From Collybiopsis luxurians FD-317 M1 (taxonomy: Eukaryota > Basidiomycota > Agaricomycetes > Agaricales > Omphalotaceae), in contig KN834823.1 of assembly GCA_000827265.1 (NCBI GenBank), positions 170,499 through 234,498 on the forward strand: 64,000 nt of DNA, read 5' to 3'. The notes beneath the pieces are model-generated. The model ran no database searches. It was given only the letters and a program-made list of their open reading frames with translations, and was not told the DNA's origin. This document shows positions 1 to 10,928 of the stretch, piece by piece (within the stretch, counting starts at the first letter, position 1; every line of letters begins with the position of its first letter). The translations under genes were made by a program, and so were the position numbers.

Positions 1-299
1 ACAAGTCAAAGAAATAGTGGTGGATGGTGCCGCGGCGATAACCGCTTTCCTATCTTTCGACCCTGAATTCCAAGTAAAGCCGAATGACTTGTTGCCGCTC
101 CGTTGTGGAGGGTACTTTCACGAGAGGCAAGTCCGACTCCGACAAGAGTCGGCGGTCCTCCTTGACGGACTCTGGGAGCTTCAGGTCATCTTAGGAAATC
201 CTGCTGCTACAAGCTGTGGTAGTTGATGCGAAGGAAACGGCTGATTTTGAAACGACTAGCAAATCAGATGCCTCATTCTGTAGAAGTAGCTATCCAATC

Positions 300-560
300 A
301 TGTATTATCAGGCGGAGGAGGGAACGAAAGGGTGATATTATGAGCCTGACGTCGTTGAGAAGTCCACCGCGAACAGGGGTATCGTCGCCGGCGAAACTGA
401 GGTTGGACAAAATGACCTCTGTTCAGGCTGAAAATCAGTTCGCTATTCACCGTTGAATACACAGGGTCGTTCTGGTCAACTTTAAGCCTGGAGAGAGTAC
501 ATGTCAGGGAATCAGCCTGTATAGGCGCTCCAAGTCTTGGAGTACAGGGTTTGAAGGGCG
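300..560 (-). other. possible fragment of a coding region
   Basis: On the minus strand a stretch after a plausible acceptor reads as ordered protein: first a segment containing VYSTVNSELIFSLN, then, in another frame, LSNLSFAGDDTPVRGGLLND, which looks like a beta-sandwich edge. The two segments are not in one frame without an intron or a frameshift, and no start, stop or complete exon set could be built. It may be the end of a gene extending left of the window or a decayed copy. I do not recognise the family. Confidence 0.25.
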
Positions 561-699
561 AGCAGCACCAATGATGCGCGTTAGCTGCGGTAGCGAGCAA
601 GCGAGATACGGCGTTGATGATGATGCATTCCTGAGAGGCTAGGCCGTTTCGCGACCTTAAGTTACATACGCCGAACGAAGGACCTGCCAAGAGTTCTAA

Positions 700-1567
700 T
701 AATGGGAGAAAGCGTTGGTGAACGGAAGCAGTAGTTGGCGAGGTACATCTCGACCTGGGCGACTACTTAGTAACAGGTATTGTCACACTTAGCGGAAAAG
801 CATTCTAAATGCCAAAAAGAGTTATGAAAGACAGAATGTGAGGGAGGACATGCTTCCAAGGGTAGAGAAGGAAGCTGAAGGAACGATGAGAAAGTCAGAA
901 AAAAAATGGAAATCAATCAATCAACAAATTAGCGAGAACCTCTTCGTGCTAACCGAAGGTATGTCCGCTTGGCAGTACTACGAAAGGAGTAAACATGAAG
1001 AGTATGTCTTAGGGTCAGAGAGCACCCAGTCATTGGCGTCTTTTTAGGTCCAAAGGTACGGAAAGCAAAGGTAACTCGAAAGTACCGTGTTTGGGTCTGG
1101 GTATGGCGCAGTCGGACTTAGTCGGATCGGAACTGCAGGTTGATGGCGTGGGGACGTCATGTGCATTGCACTGCATCTAAAACCGCGACCACTTGGAATT
1201 TCGCCACTACAACGGGTTAGAACTTAGCGAGCTCTACAAGATATCATCTCACGGTAGCTACATCCACGTCCATCGCTTGATGCAGCCTTCCAAAAGCATA
1301 TCTATATCTCGCTGGATGAGCTGCGATTTGAAGGAGCATCTATACGCCTATATTGACGCGAGTGTACAAACTAATGCAACATACATGCTTGTCGAAATAA
1401 AAAAAAAGAATGCTAGTACATATGTAATCGCGAAGAGTGCCAGAGCCCTCACGACGTATATACATAAAAAGAGGATGCACATGCTATGGTACAAGTCGTG
1501 TAGATGGGAGGCGAGACATGAAGGTATGAATGACGGCGAAAGGAAAGAAGAAAAGAAAGAAGAAGTT
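700..1567. other. stretch without a supported gene
   Basis: Short reading frames occur on both strands but none has a start context, splice pattern or family resemblance that supports a gene. The region lies downstream of the coiled-coil gene that ends at 1568. Confidence 0.5.
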
Positions 1568-2569
1568 CTATGCGATGACACATCCAGATGCCCAAGAAGA
1601 TGACGAACCCCTAGATGAGGTGTCTCTTTGCTTGATGCTGAACGTACTCATCGCATAGCCGAAGAGGGTATGAGGAACGACCTCCTCGTTTCGCCTCCTC
1701 AGCTCCCTCTCAGCCCTTTCCCTGGCATCCCTCTCGTCGTTAACCCTCCGCTCTACCTCCTCAAGCGCAGCCTTCCTCGACTCTGCTTCATGCCTGGCCA
1801 GTTCCAAAGACTCCCTTGACACCTCCTCCGACTCTTGTTTCTCTCTGGCCAATTGATCAGCCGCCGTTCGGTATTGGTCCACAAGCTGAAGAGCTTGACC
1901 GAGCGCCTGCTTGTTCGTTTCCGCCTCCACGAGTGCCGCACGTCTAGTCTCCTCGGCCTCACCGAGCTCTTCCGCAAGTTTCACCAATTGATCCTTCATC
2001 TCGTCCGCAACCCTTTCTGCCTCCTTCAGTTCCTCCTCAAGTTTCTCCCTTTCCAATCGGCCTTGCTCCCCTTCAGTCTCCGCCTTGCTGGCTCTTTCCT
2101 CAGCCTCGACCAGAGCCTTCTTCGTATCCTCCAAATCCTTGAGCAAGGTATCCCTCTCCGTCCTTAGCCCTTCAGAAACCTCACGCTCCTTCGCGAGGAC
2201 TTGCACGCTATCCTGCAACTGGCGCTCTGCATCCGCTTTACCCTTCTCGGCATACTTGCAGTCCTCTACGGCCTTTTCCAAGTCGGCTTGGAGCTTGGCT
2301 CGTTCGGCGAGGACGTCGTCGAGTTTGGGTTTGGAGGATTTGGTAGAGCCGAAGAAGGAGGAAGTGGTGGATGAGGTAGTATTTGTGTTGGAGGTGGTGT
2401 TGGGAGTGGACGGTGCTGCGGGTGTGGATGTGGAAGGGATAGAAGTCGTCGATGCGGATGATGGGGAGGTGTAACTGTCTTTGGTAAATGTACGACGGGA
2501 ACGTGTACGATCAAGGAGACCGGTCATTGTACGAGCAATACCGGGTGTGATACCTCCGTTTGAACTCAT
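1568..2569 (-). CDS. coiled-coil protein with C-terminal CaaX box
   Basis: Single-exon gene of 333 codons. Residues 1-80 are Ser/Thr/Pro-rich and probably disordered, starting MSSNGGITPGIARTMTG. Residues about 82-290 are a continuous heptad-like coil rich in Glu, Lys, Arg and Ala. The tail is Ser-rich and ends SWASGCVIA; the last four residues, CVIA, form a CaaX box of the type farnesylated in fungal Ras proteins and basidiomycete pheromones. I infer a membrane-tethered scaffold. The N-terminus has the same design (basic/Ser stretch with SSK, then a coil starting LDDVLAERAKL) as the GTPase-coil protein at 27140-29296 (STLDELRSEKEEL), which may be convergent. No catalytic domain is visible. 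The reading frame is clear; the function is unknown. Confidence 0.75.
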   Translation of the reverse strand: MSSNGGITPGIARTMTGLLDRTRSRRTFTKDSYTSPSSASTTSIPSTSTPAAPSTPNTTSNTNTTSSTTSSFFGSTKSSKPKLDDVLAERAKLQADLEKAVEDCKYAEKGKADAERQLQDSVQVLAKEREVSEGLRTERDTLLKDLEDTKKALVEAEERASKAETEGEQGRLEREKLEEELKEAERVADEMKDQLVKLAEELGEAEETRRAALVEAETNKQALGQALQLVDQYRTAADQLAREKQESEEVSRESLELARHEAESRKAALEEVERRVNDERDARERAERELRRRNEEVVPHTLFGYAMSTFSIKQRDTSSRGSSSSWASGCVIA

Positions 2570-4260
2570 GATGATGGTGTTGCTGGTCTAAAAAGGACGT
2601 TTGTATACACGCGCGAGCGTTGTATCTAGCAGGTGCAATTCAAACAAGGTCAGCTATCGCAACAAAGAGAAGGGGAGGAAATCGGACGTACGAGAATGAG
2701 ATTCAGGAAATACAAAGGATACGAGATTGAACGAAACAAAAATCAAGGAAACGCTGCGCCGCAAAAAGAGAAGAAAAAACCCAAGTCAAGAGTGAATAAG
2801 GTGGACTCGGGGAAGGAGGAGGTAGAAGAGACGGCGAAGGAAAGTAGGTAACGCTTCAACGCCAGTTCCGATCGTTTTATGAATGAAATCCCAGTCTCTT
2901 TGAACATGCCTCCGAACATGCATTGTGCACGATGCGATCGATAAAGAACAAAATTCCAGTGCAAAATGTGTACACAACTCACACGCGTCATCTTTGAAAA
3001 CGAGAAGTACCTTTCATGATACACGTGTTGACGGAGGATGTTGAATTTACATATTTTTTTCGCTTACTATTTATGAAAAACATGCTGAAGGGGCGTGGTT
3101 TACTTATGGGAAGGAGAACCTGGGTTCGACTGTCAACTTGTCGTGTGCCCGTCCAAAGAGTATACTTGGGTACTTAAGCGGTGCTGGACTTGAACCCCTC
3201 AGTGACAACTTTTCCAACGGTGATTTCTTTGATAGCACTGCCCGAGAAGAAAGCTCAAGGCAAACATGCCTCCCCATGCCAAAAGCTCCATACTTACTTA
3301 CTTACTTACGGATGTCACCGGCGTGTGCTCGTGTTCTGATTCGTGTTCGTATATCGTGTATCGTGTATCGTATTCGTTGTTCTCTTCCGATTCAGAGGGA
3401 TCAGGAATGCGATGTAGACTCGGAAGGAAGACCGCAAAGTACTATAGTACTGGCAGTGATATTTCGATCCGGACAGTTTAATGATCAATGTTTCGAAGGA
3501 AAAAAAAGAACAGAGGGTGAGAAAAGAAGAAATACCTGGTCGATCTTATCGCAGTGTAGGATTCGAAGAAAGGATTCATTCGTACACGCATGTGTAGAAT
3601 GCAAAACGCGCCAGAGGTCTAGTGCACTAGTACCATTTGGATATCGGATACATACACTCGATTGATGTTCGATTCACGACGGATTGTCGATCTCACGTTT
3701 ATCGCCGCAGATTCTCATCTATGATCTATGAAAGATTCAAGGTTCTTCGGGTCGGAGCTCAGGATAGGGTAGGATGGGAGAGGATGGGATATTAAGTTAA
3801 GGGGGGGTTCCAATTCCCGAACGATTAATTACCATACTACTCTACATTACACTGCTACAATTGTACAATAGCACTTAGCGCTTAGCGCTTAGACCTTGGG
3901 TCTTAGAGCGGGAACTCATGGTCATCAGCAGTGACAGTTTATGGTACGATTCGATTCATATTGTACAATGTACAAAAGTAAAATGTACAACGAAACAAAC
4001 GAATGTGAAAAAAAAGGGGGGGACAACATGAGATATTGTAGTATTCAATATCCGGATGAAATGACCGCAGAAAACGAATTAATTGATTGAATATCCTGGC
4101 CAGGATGTACGAGAACCGTTGGTATGAAACATCACCGACGACCTAGTACCAGTCCAAGCACCACCAGAAACAGCAGTACACGACCTAGTTGTATTCCAGT
4201 TTTCCCCTGCACTCGAACCGACAAGAAAAACGTGTGCTGAAATGGTAAAACACACACGCC
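2570..4260. other. intergenic region
   Basis: Between the starts and ends of two minus-strand genes. It contains short simple repeats (actta repeats near 3295-3310, polypurine runs near 4010-4020) and TACAAT-rich AT stretches near 3850-3990. No reading frame here has support beyond its length. Confidence 0.5.
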
Positions 4261-5253
4261 TCAGAAAACACCCAACAGCACCGCCATACCCCCAGCAAGG
4301 CTCAACACCGTCATCCCAACCACACCTCCCATCGCACCACCCCCATCAACACCGAACGCCCTCATCGAACCCGACGCAGAGCTCGTACCCCCCGGCGGCG
4401 CAGTCGACACTCCATTCCCCGATGCCGTTGAATCCGTACTCGTCACAGTCGTAACTGAAGAACTCGAGCTGGTGCTGAGGGTGCTAGCCGAGGTACTGCT
4501 CAGCGGAGGCACAGCACTGCTCGTCGACACGCTCGTCGACACACTCGCCGAAGAAACGGAAGAAGAACGCCGAGAAGAAGATGGGTTGATGATCGGAATC
4601 GTGGTGGTGAAGGAGATGGGCGGGGAGGGTGTCGCTGAGAAAGTTGCTGTGATGGTCGTTTGGGAACCGCCAGGGAGAGTGGTTGTGATGGTAATCACTC
4701 CGGTACCAGATGCTTCAGAGACAGAGGTGTCGGATTTGGTTCCAGTGAAGGTTCCTAAAGCAAGCGTCAGGCGTGAGCGCAAGAACAAGGGACAGCTTCG
4801 AAAATTAAGAAAACACACCAGTGGAAGTTCCCAGGCTGGAGGAGGAGGTTGCAACTAGGGTAGCGCAAAATTCAAATATTTAATAACGATTCTGATAAAA
4901 AAAGTAAAATAAAATGACGCACGGTTACAGAAACTGCCCAAAGCCGTACTAGCTGTAGCCTGGTCTTCAGGTGAACAGGTCTGCCCCGAACATTGCAGCA
5001 CGCTGGAGATGAACGAAGAAGAAGGGCATAAACAGGACGAATCATCTCTGTGAAGAACCTTCGTCAGTTAATGATCAGTTTCTTGACGAAAAGAAACTCA
5101 CGTCGAGCACCCAAGAGCGTTGGCCGAGCTTTGAAGACATCCTTGCGCACAGTTTGGTACATTCGAAGCTTGGGCTTCCACTACCCGGACTATAGCCAGA
5201 GAGAGTAATGTCCCGAGTAGAACAGCCGACGGTTTTGAAGAGAGAGAAAACAT
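4261..5253 (-). CDS. CFEM-domain, probably GPI-anchored cell-surface protein
   Basis: Spliced by eye into four exons, about 5102-5253, 4923-5047, 4819-4854 and 4261-4754, giving about 268 residues. A signal peptide (MFSLSSKPSAVLLGTLLSLA) is followed by a CFEM domain with all eight cysteines: NCAQGCLQSSANALGC, then SSCLCPSSSF, then VLQCSGQTCSPEDQ, ending GSFC. The Asp after CSPE is the residue that coordinates haem iron in characterised CFEM proteins. A long Ser/Thr linker and a hydrophobic C-terminus (about the last 25 residues, ending AGGMAVLLGVF) indicate a GPI anchor. CFEM proteins of this type act at the wall in haem or iron capture or in adhesion. The frames join cleanly across GT-AG introns of 54, 68 and 64 bases. 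Confidence 0.9.
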
Positions 5254-6373
5254 CCTAGGCGGTATAATTTTGACGTTGGCGAAACAGGTTGCACCTTTAA
5301 CAAATAATCACAATGACTTGGCACGAATCTCAATCTGATAATCACTGTTCTGGTCCGTCAAATGAGACTTTCCAACTTCCCAACCAATGATGAAGCGGCA
5401 TACCTGTGTATCTTGAAACAGACACACCGAATGGTACCCCACCTCAGGCGAACAGAAGCTCACAAGGCGACTGAGAAAAAATATGGTGATCAGCAGCACG
5501 ACGAGCAAACGACGGGACGCAAGTCAGAACGAGCGACAGCTGCAACTGATTTAAATATAGACCCCCCAGCTGGCAGCCATATGATTCCGTAAAGTCAAAC
5601 CATCTGTCCTCGTCCCGTGCCCAATTGTTGGTTGCTGCCATCTGCCCACGGCGGTCCCAAGACGCCTGCTGAATAGGCTCCGATGATTATCCACTTGCTT
5701 CAGTTCCGAATACGCCTTCTTCTAGTGTATATTGTCCCGGAAAGTGTAGCTAGTACGACTAGCTGTTCTTCGATTCTGAACGTCCTGTGACTGGGAGCTT
5801 GGCTCCGGTAGGGTATTTGAACGACAGGTAGAAGCATGTGCGTTGCTTGGAATGGATCTTGGACGGGATTTACGTTCGGAGTCTTTGAAAAGATGTGGGA
5901 AGAACAAGGGTATATGAAAGGGGAATTCAATGACCTTGTACGCAGGAATTAAGAGAAGAGACCTGAATTATCAGTAGCATCGACGTACCGACTTGATAAA
6001 TGCCGCCAATTACCCAATTTTTACTTGCGTTGCTTTAAAGTGTCCGATGATGATTGCCTTTTCGACATCCGGAAAGGAATTCTGAGTTACTTTCGGCTTG
6101 AAGGAGAGCAGTTTGATCAAGAAAAAAATTGAATTCAGACGCAGGACACCAGATGGAGGAACCGGTGCAAGTTCAAGTTTTGCCTGCACGAGGCACGTTG
6201 AGTCAACCAAAAGCGTGACTGGCACATGACTTAATTTCACACGTCGCGTCGCGTCGCGCTCAAGGTCAGCTAGAAATTTCATAGAACAGATATCTTGAGC
6301 AATTTACACAAGTACCCAGGTACGTGTACAAAGACAACGAAAAGAATTTTACCCTATACTCCGACCCCGGCTT
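5254..6373. other. intergenic region
   Basis: Upstream of the CFEM gene and downstream of lectin-like copy A. Short minus-strand frames near 5700-5930 and 6010-6282 show no family resemblance or coherent splicing. An AT-rich TATA-like patch (tttaaatata) is present near 5550. Nothing else supportable was seen. Confidence 0.45.
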
Positions 6374-7069
6374 TTAATTACTAAGCGAAGCCAAACTCCA
6401 TCCACTTCCAGTATATACCGCCTCACTAATAGTATTAGGCGGCCCCGCACTCACGAACCCAACTCTTATGGCAGTCGAATCCGCCAACGCATACAGCATT
6501 TGGTTTCCAGGCTCACCAACGAACCCTTTGCTCGTCACGCATGTTGTACGATCCGGACCTCCTTGTATACCCAGCTCATCATCATAGTAGTACTGGCTGA
6601 GGACGTTGTCCGGAGAGAAGAAGAACGTATGTACCTAAACACCAGAAAAGTACGGAAAATGGAGCAAGAATGATCAGAATCTCTGCCGAGCTTTTATGAA
6701 CGAACACACCTGGATGTACACCGCGCGGTTCGTTACGAGTGTCACAGCGACTGGACTGTTGTGTCTGACCTCTGCAGAAGGGACCGGCTGGCCCGATGTT
6801 ATGAACCGTCCTACAGTGAACGCGTTGTTAACGACAAGCTCGATGATGGACCCGTTATTGGTGTCATAGTAGTAAAGACGCGTGTCGCCACTGGAAAGCA
6901 TAACACCACCCATGTTGGTACCAGAAATGGAGACGACGGTATCTGCTGTCAGATTGCTCGCGAATGCTCCCTTCAGCGGTAAAAGGGAGACAATGCAGAG
7001 AGGCAGGATCTAGGGATCCATATTATGGGGATGTTAAGGGGAATAAGTGAAGAGCTTGGAGAAGAACAT
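6374..7069 (-). pseudogene. fucose-lectin-like array copy A, splice donor lost
   Basis: Homologous to intact copies B, C and D. Exon 3 (6374-6634, 261 nt, the same length as in the others) and exon 2 (about 6710-7009) are open and carry the propeller-like motif GDTRLYYYDTNNGSIIE and the conserved VHTFFFSPDNVLS start of exon 3. The first exon begins ATGTTCTTCTCCAAGCTCTT as in the others, but the GT donor after it is missing: a short deletion joins the exon directly to TTATTCCCC, while the intron end (CCCTAG) survives. Read through, the frame stops at once. Unless another donor or start is used, no secreted full-length product can be made. The TATA motif at 7114-7122 is conserved. Confidence 0.65.
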
Positions 7070-7079
7070 CTTGGGAGCT

Positions 7080-8200
7080 ATCTGAGGTGCAGTACGTAGC
7101 TTTTGGCTCGTCTCTTTTATAAGCATTTAGACACACCATCCTGAACTAGAGCTTTACGCCCATAAAGAGCTAGAGAGAAAAATAAACAAATATCGAAACC
7201 CAAGCGCCTTCCGCCGTGCACGGAAAATGAATGCGATATCACATCTCTCCATCTCATCCTCGATCATCAAAGAGCTGTAAAAATTGGATACCTATTAAAT
7301 TGCAGGAGACATTCAACCTGACAGAAAGAATGGATCGTAACATAGTTGAGCCTCTTCTTTCTAGCTTTGAATGGGGAAGGACACTCCGACGTTGGAAAGC
7401 AAAGAAACGATCATGAACAGACAAGGCGGTCGATACATCGGATAAGTTGTCTCGATCTCCACTGCCTAGAGATTCATACACACTGGGCAGACATACACAG
7501 AAGCTCGAGAACACACCCTCAGAGTTCCAGGACGAGGGGAGTCACAAGGGGGCGCGACTGCGACTGGTATACAACGAACAAAGAAATTAAACGATAACAA
7601 CGGTATTTAGGATCTACAGTATATACGTTCCAAGTTTGGGTGAGCGTAAAGTAAGGACGACAGAACTTTGAATACAAAAAATATACATCTTTTGCGCACC
7701 TTTAACTGACAGAAGAAATAGACCACACCAATTCCAAGTCCTTTTCCCTTCCAATGGCGAATAACTGAGACCGCGCTTAAGTTTCAACAAAGGCCCTGCT
7801 CATTCGACTCAGATGACGGCTAGTGTTAACGGCTCGATGGTTATGCTAAGCAGATATGATGAGAAGGAGTTCAGATATGAATGCCGAGAAGCTGAGGAAG
7901 TACTTGTTCGGGCTTACCAGCGGCAGTGTTCAACATCCTTGAATGAGATCAGCGAAATAAAAGGGAAAAAATTGGAGAACCTATGGTTATAAAGTAAAAA
8001 TAAGTTCGATCCATCGATTAAAGCTTACTAGTGCAAAGGAAGAATCAAAAAATATCTTACTTATTGGGAAGATTATCCGAAGATAGAAGTGGACTTGTTC
8101 TTTGGATCGAATTACCGGAAAGCATGACTTGCATATGCTCATATTTGACACTAGCCACCTCGCTGAGAAACTTTAATTAAAGCAAAAATTAACGGTCCTC
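7080..8200. repeat. array flank, unit A
   Basis: Noncoding repeat sequence shared with the other units. Recognisable blocks are the element around cgccttccgccgtgcacgg near 7207 (also near 8531, 11851, 14168, 21824), the tcttacttattgggaagatt block near 8057 (also near 12443), and the block ending catatgctcatatttgacac at 8131-8151. That last block is the undisturbed version of the site into which the 236-bp insert at 12534 has gone. Confidence 0.65.
7114..7122 (-). promoter_or_regulatory. TATA box of lectin-like copy A
   Basis: TTATAAAAG on the minus strand, about 45-53 bases upstream of the start codon. The same motif stands at the same spacing in all five array units (7114, 8419, 11749, 14057, 21725), although much of the surrounding sequence has diverged. 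Confidence 0.6.
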
Positions 8201-8204
8201 GAAC

Positions 8205-8363
8205 ATGTTGGTACTAGAAATAGGGGCCACCGCTCGCGAATGCTCCCTTTAATGGCATAAGGGAAGCAATACAGAGAGGCAGAATCTGAAGGATGCATGT
8301 CAGGAGTTGATAGGCAATAGGAATATAAAGAACACAGACTGTGAAGAGCTTGGAGAAGAACAT
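8205..8363 (-). pseudogene. 5' remnant of a fucose-lectin-like gene (copy A')
   Basis: Contains the start (ATG at 8363), the short first exon, intron 1 with donor and acceptor, and the first part of exon 2 as in copies B-D. It then breaks off at about 8205 and joins the sequence that normally lies downstream of the gene (aaaattaacggtcc, also at 12815 and 20701). An internal deletion has therefore removed most of exon 2 and all of exon 3. The TATA motif at 8419-8427 is still present. Confidence 0.7.
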
Positions 8364-8369
8364 CTTGGG

Positions 8370-9957
8370 AGTAATGTGCACTTAAGTTGGGGTGCAGTAC
8401 ATGGCTTTTGGGAGATCTCTTTTATAAATGTTCAGACCTCACACACACATACACGCACAGGCACACACCATCTTGAACTAGAGCTTCGCGCTGATGCAGA
8501 GAGAAAAAATGCACAACCAAAGCTCAAGCGCCTTCCGCCATGCACGGAAAATCAACGCAGTATCACATCTCTCCATCTCTCTCTTGATCTTCTTGAGCCT
8601 CTAAACATCGGACACCTATTAAATTGCAGGAGACATCCAACAATGGGTCGTAACACAGTTGGACCTCTAAGAGTCCTTCTAGCCTTAAATAGTGAAGAAC
8701 GCTCGGACGCTCTTATACATCTTTTTTGGGCGTTATTGGCAAGAAGTATCAAAACAGTCATCGAATTGTACCTATTACCGAACAGCCGAGTCGAACACCT
8801 TTCGCCTGGCAGAAGGAATGCATAACAACAATAGGCAAATGTTTTTTTTTTCTTCCATTAAACAGTCACTAATACCCTTTTCAACAATTGTACAACTTGT
8901 TCAACTCCGATGATGACTGTTTCTAAATCTTCAATAGCAAATCTACCTGGGACCATCGTTGATATCTCAGACAGACAGCTCACTGCGATGAAATAGAAGT
9001 CAGAAGTGTATGTGAAACTGTGGAAGTATATCCAATCGCCAGTTGGAATCATCGCTGAGGCGCGAGTACTTGGACGAGTTAACGAACGTTGGAAAGGCAC
9101 ATGAAAACAAACAAGTGATCATGAATGGACAAGGAGGTGCTTTTGTCATCGATACATCGGTGAGGGGGGCCCGATTCCTAGGGCCTCGAGATTCATGCAT
9201 TCATGCACAGCATCATCAGAGTTATGGGGCGAAGAGTTGTACAAAGGAATGTGACTGCGACTCGGACACAAAAAACAACGATGTTGCGATAAAAACGGTA
9301 CAGCCCTACGTATTTATATTTCTAAGTTTTTTCGACTAACCAAAAAAAACAAGTATGAATGTCAACTTCTGCACCTATCGGAGTTGGTGAATAGAAAAAA
9401 AAATGCATCTTTTGTTTGAACACCTTTTCTACCTGGCAGAAGGGATGGATCATAACGATACCCAAGCATTTTTCCCTTTCAAAAGAAGTAGCCCATATGT
9501 AGCCCATATGTGAGGCCTCTCTCGAGTTTCAACAAATGCCCAAGTCATCCCTCTCGGATGACGACTGATTCTGACGGTTCATCGGTTCAAGGATTATTCC
9601 GGACAAATAACTCGCTGAGAAGAAGCTTACATGTGGATGTTGAGAAGGTGTGGAAGTATTCGGGCTTAGCAACGGAAAATCTAGAAGGGAACCGGAGCTT
9701 TGAATGCGTAGAGCGAACAAAATAGAAAATTTGAGAACCGATAATCATGAAGTTTGCAAGAATAAAGAAATAAAACTCGCAAAATATCTAATTTATTTGA
9801 AGATCATCCGAAGATGGAAGTGCTTAACGCACTCCTCTCAAACTTTGGATCGAATGATCCGAAAGCATGACTTGCACATGATCCTTTTTAATACGTCGCG
9901 TCACGACTAGCCACCTCACTGAGAAACTTTAATTAAAGCAGAACCCGGATTCTATTA
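8370..9957. repeat. long array flank, unit A' (matches 14010-15577)
   Basis: Noncoding. Sequence order and content match the flank of copy C: ctcaagcgccttccgcc near 8523 and 14160, the block with ttgcctggcagaaggaatg (twice here, near 8802 and 9430, and twice near 14454 and 15085), the cctatcggagttg block near 9375 and 15030, and the end block near 9860-9945. Units A' and C therefore arose from one another. Short frames here (9043-9339, 9510-9725) also appear in the duplicate and show no protein-like conservation. Confidence 0.65.
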
Positions 9958-10760
9958 CAGTCACTTGCAGAACATAAGGCGCGGCAGGTTTTTTTCGATG
10001 TGATCAATCTTCCGGCCCAATCTTCCGGCCTCAATCTTCCAACATGCCCTAAGCCTTCAGTTCCTCATCCCTTTCAGAGATTTTGATATAATGTACAGTA
10101 CCCATCAATAATAGCTACCTGCTCATGTAGTTTTTATACCTCCTTTCAATGCATTTCGAATACTTGTCTGCAGCATTGGCTATGTACAAACATGTACAAG
10201 CATTGAGACGAAATGCGGTGAAACTGTCAAACTCGTCAATTATCCGATATTTGCCCACATACCTCCCTCGATAGTTTGGCCAATAGGGCCACTGCTATGT
10301 CTAGAAAACAAAAGCATGAGCCCCTCTAGATGTACACCTAGAGAATTATACACAATTACTGAAAGAATGTACAACATTAACACACCTTGGTCTTGTTGTC
10401 TAAGTGGCTGCTGCCTTTTGCCTGAGTTGTTGATTGTAATGACTGCGACTGTTCCCCATGAAAAACAGAGGACTACAGAAAGGGCAGGCTCCTGCAGCAG
10501 GGTTTATTCACTGCCATCAAGTTAGCCCTGACCCATGTCAGTGCTCCCAGTTTGGACGAATATTGCAAACATTGAAATGGGGCATAAAAATTAGATGAGC
10601 AGGTAGCTATTGACAAGCACATTACATTATTTCAAAAACTAAGGAATATATGAAGAACTGAAGGCTTAAGGCGTGTTGGAAGATTGAGGCTGGAAGATTG
10701 GGCCGGAAGATTGATCGCATCGAAAAAAATCTGCCGCGCCTTATGTTCTGCAAGTGACTG
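9958..10760. mobile_element. non-autonomous TIR DNA transposon, about 0.8 kb
   Basis: Long terminal inverted repeats: 9958 to about 10150 (CAGTCACTTGCAGAACATAA, then GGCGCGGCAG) reappears reverse-complemented from about 10570 to 10760. Over the first 110 positions I count six or seven mismatches, all transitions, three of them at CpG. The central 0.4 kb has no transposase-like frame. Target-site duplication is unclear (flanks ...CTATTA and CATTAT...). It sits between array unit A' and copy B. It is best described as a MITE-like element; the superfamily cannot be assigned from the ends alone. Confidence 0.7.
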
Positions 10761-10928
10761 CATTATGTACAGCAAAAATGACATCCCGAATTTATCCAGG
10801 CACAACAGCATTTAATGAACAAATTTCCCAAACGACAAAAACAAACAACTAAGTAGGTATTCGAAAACCGGGCAGGACGTTGAAGAGTTCACTTGTGGTT
10901 TGGATGTACCAATCACCGGAGGTGCCAT

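Noticed and set aside
1628..2474. Long plus-strand frames opposite the coiled-coil gene (for example 1835-2167, 2085-2474)
   Set aside because: They are antisense shadows of the Glu/Lys-rich coil, which produces Leu/Ser-rich frames on the other strand.
3138..3665. 175-codon open frame on the plus strand
   Set aside because: Composition is not protein-like, it has no splice-compatible neighbours and no recognisable motif; probably chance in an intergenic region.
9043..9725. Open frames in the array flanks that recur in the duplicated unit (for example 9510-9725 and 15165-15380)
   Set aside because: They recur only because the DNA is duplicated; differences between the copies do not favour synonymous positions as far as I could see, and no motif is present.
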